Of a stretch of 37,259 nucleotides of DNA, positions 23,127-30,171 are shown one piece after another (positions within the stretch are counted from its first letter, which is position 1; the number at the start of each line of letters is the position of its first letter). The notes below the pieces were generated by a model that saw only the letters and a list, made by a program, of their open reading frames with translations, was not told where the DNA came from and searched no databases. Both the position numbers and the translations under genes were made by a program. This DNA comes from an uncultured Bacilli bacterium. GTDB taxonomy: Bacteria > Bacillota_I > Bacilli_A > RF39 > UBA660. The stretch is from positions 1-37,259 of the forward strand of contig CAKPJE010000001.1 in the NCBI GenBank assembly GCA_934162555.1, given 5' to 3'.

Positions 23127-26100
23127 TTATTTATCTTTACTAGTTTCTATTTCTAAGTATACATTATGACCATTTATATCATAACTATCAGACAAATTAT
23201 CTTTTTCAATTATATCTAATGATAAAGTTTCATTCATTATATAATCCTTATATTCTGTAATAGCATTCTTTATCTCATCATCAGAATTATAATATAAATT
23301 TATTCTCTCAACAATATCCAAATTTTGATTCTTTCTTTCCTGTTGAACCTTAGAAACTATCTCTCTAGCATAACCCTCATTTATCAAATCATTAGTTAAA
23401 GTTGTATTAAGTATAATATACTTATTATCTTCAGAAGAAACATCAAATCCTTCCTTAGAAATTACCTTTACCTCAACCAAATCTTTTGTTACCGTATATT
23501 CAGTTCCATTTAAGATAATTTTTTTATTATCAATATCATTTACACTAAAATTAGATAACATATTAGCAAATTCCTTAATATTTGGACCAAATATTGGACC
23601 TGCAACCTTAAAATTAGGTTTTATTACATAATTCATATAACTACTAGCATCATTAATAAATTTAACATTTTTAACATTTAGTTCTTCCTCAATTAAACCA
23701 ACCATATCACCAATTAAATTCTCATAAGATGCATCAATTAATACCTCACTTATAGGTTGTCTTACCTTTATTTTAGCATTCTCTCTTGCTTCTCTTCCAA
23801 GACCAACAAGTGTTCTTACTAAATCCATTCTCTCTTCAATATGATTATTTATTAACTCAAGATTACATTTTGGGAAATCTTCTAAATGAACAGATTTTTT
23901 ACCAGTTAAATTTCTAAATATTTCCTCACTTGTAAAAGGTGCGATTGGCGCAAGTAATTTGGTTAAACCAAGTAAAACTTCATATGTAGTTTTATATACA
24001 GCTTTCTTATCAAGATCAAATGTACTACTCCAAAATCTTCTTCTATTTCTTCTAATATACCAATTTGATAAATCTTCACTTACAAAATCAGTTAAAGCCC
24101 TTGTTACTTTATTTAAATCATATGCCTCATAACTATCAGTTACGTATTTTACTAATTTCTCATATTTAGATAATAGCCATTTATCTATTTCTGTTCTATC
24201 TTCATATTTTACATCAAAATCTCTTGGATCAATTTTATCAGCTTCCGCATAAATAGCAAAGAAATTATAAGTATTCTTTAAAGTATTAAAGAATTTTGAT
24301 ATTACCTCAACTATTCCTTTATAATCAAATTTTAAAGGAGTCCATGTAGGAGAAGCATAAGGTATATAAAATCTTACAGCATCAGCGCCATATTTTTCAA
24401 TAGTACTAAATGGTTCAACTATATTACCTTTTGATTTACTCATTTTAACACCATTAGCATCAAGTAATAATTCATTTACTAAAACATTTTTATATGGTGC
24501 TTTTCCCATAACAAATGTCGAAATTACTAATAAAACATAGAACCAACCTCTTGTTTGATCTATTCCCTCTGCTATAAAATCAGCTGGGAATTGTTCTTCA
24601 AATAATTCCAAATTTTCAAATGGATAATGATATTGTGCGAATGGCATTGAACCAGAATCAAACCAACAATCAATTACTTCAGGTGTTCTACTCATTGTCA
24701 TGCCACACTTAGGACATTTAATATGGATTTCATCAACAAATGGTCTATGAAGTTCAATCTTATCTAACTTTTCGATTGCTAATTCTTTTAATTCTTCTCT
24801 TGAACCAATCATATGTGTATGACCACAAGAACATTTCCATAAAGGAAGTGGTGTACCCCAATATCTTGTTCTTGATATTGCCCAATCATTCATATTTTCT
24901 AACCAATTGCCAAATCTCTTTTCACCAACAAACTTAGGATACCAATTTACTTTATTATTTTCTTCAATTATTTTATCCTTTAATGCAGTTACTTTTAAAT
25001 AATAACTTGGTTTAGCGTAATATAATAATGGTGTTGAACATCTCCAACAATGTGGATAATTATGAGTCATTTTAATCTTTTTAAATAATTTATCATTAGC
25101 TTTTAAATATTTAATTATTTCTATATCAGCATCAAATACTCTTAAATCTTTCCAAGGACCTTCTATATATTTACCATCTTCACCAACTGAACACATTACA
25201 GGTAGGTTATATTTTTTACCAACATTATAATCATCTTGTCCAAAAGCTGGAGCGATGTGAACAATACCTGTACCATCACTCATTGTTACATAATCATCAC
25301 ATGTAACAAAGAAAGCTTTTTTATCAGTTTCAACAAAAGGTAATAACTGTTCATACTCAATATATTCCAAATCAGTCCCCTTGTATTCCTCTAAAATTTT
25401 ATAATCTTCACCTAATACATTATTAGCAAGCTCTTTAGCAAGTATAAATTTATAACCCATACTTTCTACTTTTATATATGTTTCATTTGGATTTACGCAA
25501 AGTGCGACATTGTTCATAAGTGTCCAAGGAGTAGTTGTCCAAACTAGAAAATAAACATCTTCATCTTTTTTCTTAAATGGTACAATTACTGTATCAACTT
25601 GTATATCTTTATAACCTTGCGCAACTTCATGGCTAGCAAGTCCAGTACCACATCTAGGACAATATGGTAATATCTTATGACCCTCATAAAATAATCCTTC
25701 ATCAAAGAATTTTTTTAAGATCCACCATTCTGTTTCTATATAATCATTGTTATAAGTTACATAAGGATTTTTTGTATCAATAAATTGCCCCATCTTATCA
25801 GTTAAATCAGTAAATGCTTTTTCATTAGCTCTTACTGCTTCCCTACATTTTTCATTAAATTCTTTGATACCATATTTTTCAATATCTTTTTTACCACTAA
25901 ATCCAAGTTCTTTTTCGACTTGTAACTCTACTGGCAAACCATGAGTATCCCAGCCAACTTTTCTTACTACTCTATATCCTTGCATATTTTTATATTTACA
26001 GAATGTATCTTTTATAAATTTTCCAATCATATGATGCAAACCAGGAAAACCATTTGCAGTTGCTGGGCCATCATAAAATACAAAATTCTCACAATTTTCT

Positions 26101-26207
26101 CTTTCTTTCATACATTCATCTAAAATATTTATTTTTTGCCAGTATTCAAGTATTTCTTTTTCTTCATCTTTTACATCTTGTTTTTTTAATTCATTAAATT
26201 TTTTCAT
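23127..26207 (-). CDS. ileS: Isoleucyl-tRNA synthetase, type 2 (IleS2-like)
   Basis: 1026 residues from the ATG at 26207, where GGAGG lies five bases upstream; a TTG four codons earlier overlaps that site and is unlikely. The first signature is DGPATANGFPGLHHMIGKFI, in which HIGH is replaced by HHMI as in the long, eukaryote-like type-2 enzymes; GWDTHGLPVELQVEKELG and KMSKSKGNIVEP follow. Several CxxC pairs (CPRCGTG, CWRCST, CPKCGMT) lie in the insertions. Type-2 enzymes are known for low sensitivity to mupirocin; that trait is inferred, not seen. Own promoter, T-box leader and terminator. Confidence 0.96.
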   Translation of the reverse strand: MKKFNELKKQDVKDEEKEILEYWQKINILDECMKERENCENFVFYDGPATANGFPGLHHMIGKFIKDTFCKYKNMQGYRVVRKVGWDTHGLPVELQVEKELGFSGKKDIEKYGIKEFNEKCREAVRANEKAFTDLTDKMGQFIDTKNPYVTYNNDYIETEWWILKKFFDEGLFYEGHKILPYCPRCGTGLASHEVAQGYKDIQVDTVIVPFKKKDEDVYFLVWTTTPWTLMNNVALCVNPNETYIKVESMGYKFILAKELANNVLGEDYKILEEYKGTDLEYIEYEQLLPFVETDKKAFFVTCDDYVTMSDGTGIVHIAPAFGQDDYNVGKKYNLPVMCSVGEDGKYIEGPWKDLRVFDADIEIIKYLKANDKLFKKIKMTHNYPHCWRCSTPLLYYAKPSYYLKVTALKDKIIEENNKVNWYPKFVGEKRFGNWLENMNDWAISRTRYWGTPLPLWKCSCGHTHMIGSREELKELAIEKLDKIELHRPFVDEIHIKCPKCGMTMSRTPEVIDCWFDSGSMPFAQYHYPFENLELFEEQFPADFIAEGIDQTRGWFYVLLVISTFVMGKAPYKNVLVNELLLDANGVKMSKSKGNIVEPFSTIEKYGADAVRFYIPYASPTWTPLKFDYKGIVEVISKFFNTLKNTYNFFAIYAEADKIDPRDFDVKYEDRTEIDKWLLSKYEKLVKYVTDSYEAYDLNKVTRALTDFVSEDLSNWYIRRNRRRFWSSTFDLDKKAVYKTTYEVLLGLTKLLAPIAPFTSEEIFRNLTGKKSVHLEDFPKCNLELINNHIEERMDLVRTLVGLGREARENAKIKVRQPISEVLIDASYENLIGDMVGLIEEELNVKNVKFINDASSYMNYVIKPNFKVAGPIFGPNIKEFANMLSNFSVNDIDNKKIILNGTEYTVTKDLVEVKVISKEGFDVSSEDNKYIILNTTLTNDLINEGYAREIVSKVQQERKNQNLDIVERINLYYNSDDEIKNAITEYKDYIMNETLSLDIIEKDNLSDSYDINGHNVYLEIETSKDK

Positions 26208-26434
26208 TTTTACCTCCAAAAAAAGGATAGTACAAGGAGTCTATAAGACGGTACCATCCTTTATTTATCTTAATTTTATAACGCATTTCACGGCTTAAAG
26301 CTCATCCAAAGTGATTCTTATTAGATTTAAACATTAATTTCCACCAATCATTAATTCTCTTTGCTTTAATTATCTAATAACGTCTTTTTCATCTGATTTA
26401 ACAATATTATAGAAAGTTTTTGTTTTATTGTCAA
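26208..26434 (-). promoter_or_regulatory. ileS promoter and T-box leader
   Basis: Perfect consensus promoter: TTGACA (26429-26434), 17 bases, TATAAT (26406-26411). The ~190-base leader has the stem I apical signature (AGAGAATTAATGATTGGTGG), a 3' strand GAATCAC that offers ATC as isoleucine specifier, and the T-box core AAGGATGGTACCG. A terminator hairpin pairs AAAGGAT-GTAC with GTAC-ATCCTTT and runs into eight T residues. Uncharged tRNA-Ile should promote read-through. Confidence 0.92.
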
Positions 26435-26441
26435 TAGCAAA

Positions 26442-26960
26442 TTATCTATTTGGTATTTGATTACCACTAGCAGTAATATTTAATATAATACCTTGGTTTA
26501 TAAAATTTATATCATCAGTACTTTCACCAAAATAAGGCCATACCCAATGTATTGTATAAGATTTTGTCATACTGGTTGCATCACAATTTAAAATACCACT
26601 CAAAGTATAATTTTTTAAATCAACATTTGTATCATCTAAATAAAATTCCATATTAGTAGGAACATTTGTTCCTGTAAAAACAACATTATAACCAACATCA
26701 ACATCACTACCAGTTGCAACAACATCAAAAGTAAAATTACCTTTATCACCAGGATTAATTTTACCAGCAACTGCTTGATCTGTTACTGTGTCATTTAAAT
26801 CAATACTAGTCAAAGTAGAACCTTTATATTTAATATCAAAAGCAAATTTTCCTGCATTAAATATAACCATACCTTCTATATCTTTACTATAATAAGCATA
26901 TGTACCAATATAGATAAATACTAAACCCAATAAAAAGAATAAACTTGATATTTTTTTCAT
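26442..26960 (-). CDS. Stand-alone TasA/camelysin-like secreted protein
   Basis: 172 residues. Hydrophobic segment 5-22 ends in GTYAYYSKDIEG, like the SipW-type export signals of TasA and camelysin; the body contains FNAGKFAFDI, GKINPGDKGNFTFDV and FINQGIILNIT, the same landmarks as the N-terminal module of the five repeat proteins in this window (for example GKINPGDSGEF). It has no DUF285 repeats and no cap. TasA-like proteins form extracellular fibres or coat material, so it could be a subunit or partner of the larger proteins; that is inference. AGGTGG overlaps the stop of the exchanger gene, so it is last in the sepF operon. No strong terminator follows. Confidence 0.75.
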   Translation of the reverse strand: MKKISSLFFLLGLVFIYIGTYAYYSKDIEGMVIFNAGKFAFDIKYKGSTLTSIDLNDTVTDQAVAGKINPGDKGNFTFDVVATGSDVDVGYNVVFTGTNVPTNMEFYLDDTNVDLKNYTLSGILNCDATSMTKSYTIHWVWPYFGESTDDINFINQGIILNITASGNQIPNR

Positions 26961-26968
26961 AAAACCAC

Positions 26969-27931
26969 CTAATTAAATATTACATAACTATAATATAATA
27001 CAAACAGCATTATCATAGCAATACCTTCTATTCTTGATATATTCCTGTCTGTTTTAGAAAAGAAGTATAAAATAATTGTTGAAAGTACAAGTACGCCCAT
27101 ATCTATAAGTCCGAATCCATAAGCTGCTATATCTCCGAATATAAGAACTGGTAAACCAAGTACTACACATATATTAAATATATTGGTACCAACTATGTTT
27201 TCAATCGTAAAATCAAAATCACCTTTTTTAACTGTAATAATAGAAGTTACAAGTTCTGGTAAAGATGTTCCTATACCAATTATAACCATACCAATTATTT
27301 TATCTGATATACCAATTGTACGCGCTAGCAAACTAGATATATCAACAACTTGATTAGCATTTACAAGCAAAACAACTAAACTAATAATTCCATATACAAT
27401 AGTTAAAGGTTTTGAAAATTTAGGAACCGAACATTCTGTATCTTTTAATCTGTGTGTACTTATTACTTCCTTCAAATAATAAACAAATAACAAGAACAAT
27501 AAAATTAAAATAATTCCATCACTTCTAGAAATTGTATTTACATTTGCATAATCTGATAAATAGAGATCACAAAATAAAACAGCAAATGTCATAGTAATTA
27601 AAATTAACATAGGAATCTCTTTTTTAGTTGTTGTGCCTTTTATTCTAATTGGATGAACAGTTGCTGCTATTCCAAGTACTAACAAAACATTTACTATATT
27701 CGCACCTACTACATTTGAAAGAGTTAAAACACCATTACCGGATATTAAACTAGAAAAAGATATTGCAAGTTCAGGAGAACTTGTACCAAAGGCAACAACA
27801 GTTAAAGCAATTATAAAAGTTGGGACCTTCAAGTAGCTAGCAAGTGATGACATTGCATCAACAAATAGATCAGCACTTTTTACAACACCATAAAGGGCAG
27901 CTGCAAGTAAAATTATCAATAATATTACCAT
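26969..27931 (-). CDS. Na+/Ca2+ exchanger family (CaCA, YrbG-like) antiporter
   Basis: 320 residues, about ten membrane segments in two inverted halves. The two alpha repeats are clear: GTSSPELAISFSSLISGNG with SNVVGANIVNVLLVLG near residues 50-85, and GTSLPELVTSIITVKKGDFD with ENIVGTNIFNICVVLG near 215-255, each with the ion-binding Glu in a G-S/T-S-x-P-E motif. Such proteins exchange calcium for sodium or protons across the membrane. GGAG lies before the ATG, eight bases after divIVA. Its place between divIVA and ileS is unusual. Confidence 0.9.
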   Translation of the reverse strand: MVILLIILLAAALYGVVKSADLFVDAMSSLASYLKVPTFIIALTVVAFGTSSPELAISFSSLISGNGVLTLSNVVGANIVNVLLVLGIAATVHPIRIKGTTTKKEIPMLILITMTFAVLFCDLYLSDYANVNTISRSDGIILILLFLLFVYYLKEVISTHRLKDTECSVPKFSKPLTIVYGIISLVVLLVNANQVVDISSLLARTIGISDKIIGMVIIGIGTSLPELVTSIITVKKGDFDFTIENIVGTNIFNICVVLGLPVLIFGDIAAYGFGLIDMGVLVLSTIILYFFSKTDRNISRIEGIAMIMLFVLYYSYVIFN

Positions 27932-27939
27932 AACTACTC

Positions 27940-28470
27940 CTATAATTCTATTCTCTCAATGTCGTTTACAACATCAAGTTGTGTTTCTAGTATATCTTTT
28001 AGTCTTCGTTTAAAAACATTAACATTTCTTCTAATTGTAGCAGCATCTCTTTCGGCTTTTTCAGCTTCAAGTAAAGCCTCATTTATAATTCTATTGGCAT
28101 TCTTCTTTGCTTCTTCGATTATTATTTCTCTTTCATTATAAGCAGATGCTTTCATTTGATCACATGTTTTTTGACTCATCAAAATAGCATTTTGCAATGT
28201 TTCTTCCATCTTTTCATAATGCTCTAGTTTTGTTTTTAATACAAGTAAATCTTCTCTAGAACCAATACTTTCATATTCTTTCAATTTTTTATTTGCATCA
28301 TCAATTTCATCACGATTAAAGTTACTAAGTTCTTTTTGTAGTTCCATAATTTTGAGTTCTTTATTATTATTTTCACTCATCATTTCTTCTACTTTTCTTA
28401 TAACTTGATCTAAAAACCTATTTACTTCTTCTATATTATAACCATTAGTAGCGTGACTAAATCCCTTCAT
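27940..28470 (-). CDS. divIVA: DivIVA-family cell-pole/division protein
   Basis: 176 residues. The N-terminal lipid-binding motif is FSHATNGYNIEEVNRFLDQV, close to the classic F...GY...EVD.FLD pattern, followed by long coiled coils (about 25-130). DivIVA binds curved membrane at poles and septum and recruits division, wall and sporulation factors. GGTGAT precedes the ATG, 12 bases after sepF. The order sepF-divIVA before ileS matches B. subtilis, though ylmG and ylmH are missing and an exchanger is inserted. Confidence 0.92.
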   Translation of the reverse strand: MKGFSHATNGYNIEEVNRFLDQVIRKVEEMMSENNNKELKIMELQKELSNFNRDEIDDANKKLKEYESIGSREDLLVLKTKLEHYEKMEETLQNAILMSQKTCDQMKASAYNEREIIIEEAKKNANRIINEALLEAEKAERDAATIRRNVNVFKRRLKDILETQLDVVNDIERIEL

Positions 28471-28482
28471 GCTTTTATCACC

Positions 28483-28878
28483 TTACCATTCAGCTTCTAT
28501 ACCATCTTTATCTTTTTCTTCAGTTATTTTTCCTTCAACATTCATATTTTTAGGTGTACACAAAAATATACCATTTCCTATTTTTTGCATATCGCCACCT
28601 ATTGCATATATAGTTCCACTCAAAAAGTCAACAATTCTTTTTCCTTGATCTGCTGTAACTCTTTGTAAATTAACAACTACACTATTTCTTGCTTTTAAAT
28701 AATCACTTATTTGGACAGATTCAGAATATGCACGAGGTTCAACTAGAATCATTTTAGTTTTTCCATCATTGCCTTCTAAAGCTTCCTCCTCAGTTACATT
28801 GTAATATTCATCAACAGAAGATGAACTTATATTATTATCTTCACTTGTTGAAAAAATTTTCTTTATATTAAGCCCCAT
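28483..28878 (-). CDS. sepF: Cell division protein SepF
   Basis: 131 residues. An N-terminal amphipathic stretch (MGLNIKKIFS) for membrane binding is followed by an acidic linker and the SepF core: VEPRAYSESVQISDYLK, NSVVVNLQRVTADQGKRIVD, FLSGTIYAIGGDMQKIG and IFLCTP. SepF polymerises into rings and tethers FtsZ to the membrane. GGAGG precedes the ATG. It is the first gene of a run with divIVA, the exchanger and the TasA-like protein. Confidence 0.96.
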   Translation of the reverse strand: MGLNIKKIFSTSEDNNISSSSVDEYYNVTEEEALEGNDGKTKMILVEPRAYSESVQISDYLKARNSVVVNLQRVTADQGKRIVDFLSGTIYAIGGDMQKIGNGIFLCTPKNMNVEGKITEEKDKDGIEAEW

Positions 28879-28905
28879 ATGTATCCTCCTAATTTCTCTA
28901 TAATA

Positions 28906-28934
28906 ATTTTAGCACATTTCTTTTTAAAATACAA
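28906..28934 (-). promoter_or_regulatory. Promoter of the sepF operon
   Basis: TTGTAT (28929-28934), 17-base spacer, TAAAAT (28906-28911) on the minus strand, 27 bases before the sepF ATG. Confidence 0.55.
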
Positions 28935-28954
28935 ACAATTTTTCACTAAATACG

Positions 28955-28986
28955 CCAAAAAGATGTTAATTGAATTTTAACATCTT
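28955..28986. terminator. Terminator between the bacteriocin operon and sepF
   Basis: AAGATGTTAA (28960-28969) and TTAACATCTT (28977-28986) form a perfect 10-bp stem; TTTTT follows on the minus strand, the direction of the upstream operon. Confidence 0.7.
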
Positions 28987-29076
28987 ACTTATTTTTTAAT
29001 AACCAGTCTAAAACATTCATTTTTCGTATACCATCATTAACACTTTTAATATTTTTTGCACTCAATTTCATTTTTC

Positions 29077-29102
29077 AAAAGTAGATTTTTAGTCTACCTT
29101 TT
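29077..29102 (-). terminator. Hairpin at the end of the 121-residue gene
   Basis: AAAAGGTAGA and TCTACTTTT pair with one bulge across the stop codon of the gene at 29094, followed by a short T run on the minus strand. Confidence 0.5.
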
Positions 29103-29459
29103 ATCATCATCGATATATTCTTTTCCAAGAGCTGATATATTATAATTTTTAATCGTAGCTCCATCCTTATCGCCAAGCGGCTTATATCTCCTAATTTCAA
29201 TCTTGTATACTGATTTACCAAGGTTCTCATCATATACTGCTTTATCATTATATCTAACATTGATAAACTCATATGAATCAGCAATCATAACAACATTAAC
29301 ATCAGGATCAGTTTCTTTCCTCTTCGGACAAAATTTAGTATAATTTATTTTACTTATCTGGTCAAAGGATTCAAATATAGTATTCAATAATTTAACAGTC
29401 AATTTAGGATCTTTACCAAATATAAATTTTAATTTATCAAAATCAAATCCACAATTCAC
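29094..29459 (-). CDS. Unknown 121-residue protein, last gene of the bacteriocin operon
   Basis: GTG start at 29459 with AGGAGA eight bases upstream, 12 bases after the second precursor. The protein is soluble and charged, with no membrane segment or signal; it has two early cysteines (MNCGFDFDKLKF, KFCPKRKE) and a beta-rich second half (VYKIEIRRYKPLGD). Immunity genes usually lie right after bacteriocin structural genes, but most class II immunity proteins are small helical or membrane proteins, so that role is only a guess. A regulator or modifying partner is possible. I do not recognise the family. Confidence 0.7.
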   Translation of the reverse strand: MNCGFDFDKLKFIFGKDPKLTVKLLNTIFESFDQISKINYTKFCPKRKETDPDVNVVMIADSYEFINVRYNDKAVYDENLGKSVYKIEIRRYKPLGDKDGATIKNYNISALGKEYIDDDKR

Positions 29460-29471
29460 AAATTAAATCTC

Positions 29472-29639
29472 CTATGCAGAACAATAACTTCCCGTTTGAC
29501 TTCTTCTAAGAGCCGAACCTAAAGCTTTTCCAATTTCAAAAAACACATTCGCGAATTTTAACACAGACTGAAACATTGCTGCAGTCCAGTTAAAGCCACC
29601 ATTTACTTGTTTCATTTCTTGTTTAGACATCTTTCTCAA
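29472..29639 (-). CDS. Putative class IIb bacteriocin precursor, peptide 2
   Basis: 55 residues from a TTG start at 29639; GGGGGTGA lies five bases upstream, while the ATG three codons later is too far from it. A 15-residue leader ending QEMKQVNGG is a standard double-glycine leader. The predicted 40-residue core begins FNWTAAMFQSVLKFANVF, is amphipathic, contains a GxxxG motif (GKALG) and a basic RR, and ends TGSYCSA with one cysteine. It follows peptide 1 by five bases and lies downstream of a C39 peptidase-exporter. Antimicrobial activity is inferred from leader, size and context. Confidence 0.8.
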   Translation of the reverse strand: MRKMSKQEMKQVNGGFNWTAAMFQSVLKFANVFFEIGKALGSALRRSQTGSYCSA

Positions 29640-29644
29640 ATTAA

Positions 29645-29791
29645 TCACCCCCTACATGCAAGTGGTCTTGTATAACCATCTATAACACCAATTAAAAAGT
29701 TTATTATTGAACCAAGTCCCAAAATTAAGCCAATAGAAAAACTACCACCACCATTTATTACTTTCATCTTATTTTTGTCTATTCTTTTCAT
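29645..29791 (-). CDS. Putative class IIb bacteriocin precursor, peptide 1
   Basis: 48 residues; the ATG at 29791 overlaps the TGA of the accessory gene (ATGA) and GGGAGG lies in that gene's last codons. The 15-residue leader MKRIDKNKMKVINGG is a double-glycine leader (a third glycine follows, so cleavage could shift by one). The core begins GSFSIGLILGLGSIINFL, is hydrophobic, contains GxxxG motifs (GLILG) and ends TRPLACRG with a single cysteine. Paired with peptide 2 it fits a two-peptide class IIb bacteriocin, in which partner helices pack through GxxxG in the target membrane. Function is inferred. Confidence 0.8.
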   Translation of the reverse strand: MKRIDKNKMKVINGGGSFSIGLILGLGSIINFLIGVIDGYTRPLACRG

Positions 29792-30171
29792 ATTCTACCT
29801 CCCTTTATATCATCAAATAAACATTTTTTACCATATACAAATTTTAATTCAACTGCCTTCTTATCTGTTTTATAATCACTAACTATAGTAATCATCTTGT
29901 AAATTACATTATTATTAATATAATAATTATCACTTATTTCAACAATCTCATAACTATATTTTTTATTTTCAAAAACTAAATCATCTGGTAAATAAGGTAT
30001 CTTTTCATCCTCAATCAAAACCTGAGTTTTATTACTATCTCTTATACCAGTATAAACTCTACTATCCTCATATTTTCTAAGTAAAACAAATAAGATAAGT
30101 ACAGTTAATAATAATACAAACACTATCCAATAATTAATAAATTTTTTGTTTTGAATCACATACGGAAACAT
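29788..30171 (-). CDS. Short membrane-fusion-like accessory protein of the exporter
   Basis: 127 residues. One N-terminal membrane helix at about 14-32 (YWIVFVLLLTVLILFVLL) is followed by a ~95-residue external domain rich in beta-prone residues and tyrosines. In class II bacteriocin loci the exporter is usually joined by an HlyD/LcnD-like accessory protein of about 460 residues; this protein has the right topology and position but lacks coiled coil and barrel parts. Its start overlaps the exporter's 3' end by 38 bases, and its stop overlaps peptide 1. The role as accessory is inferred from context. Confidence 0.65.
   Translation of the reverse strand: MFPYVIQNKKFINYWIVFVLLLTVLILFVLLRKYEDSRVYTGIRDSNKTQVLIEDEKIPYLPDDLVFENKKYSYEIVEISDNYYINNNVIYKMITIVSDYKTDKKAVELKFVYGKKCLFDDIKGGRI

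Noticed and set aside
28985..29071. 28-residue frame on the minus strand (MKLSAKNIKSVNDG...) after the bacteriocin operon
   Set aside because: No Shine-Dalgarno site, no double-glycine leader, and its end lies inside a terminator stem.
29075..29284. 69-residue frame on the minus strand overlapping the 121-residue gene
   Set aside because: It is the shifted frame of the 29094-29459 gene and lacks its own ribosome-binding site.
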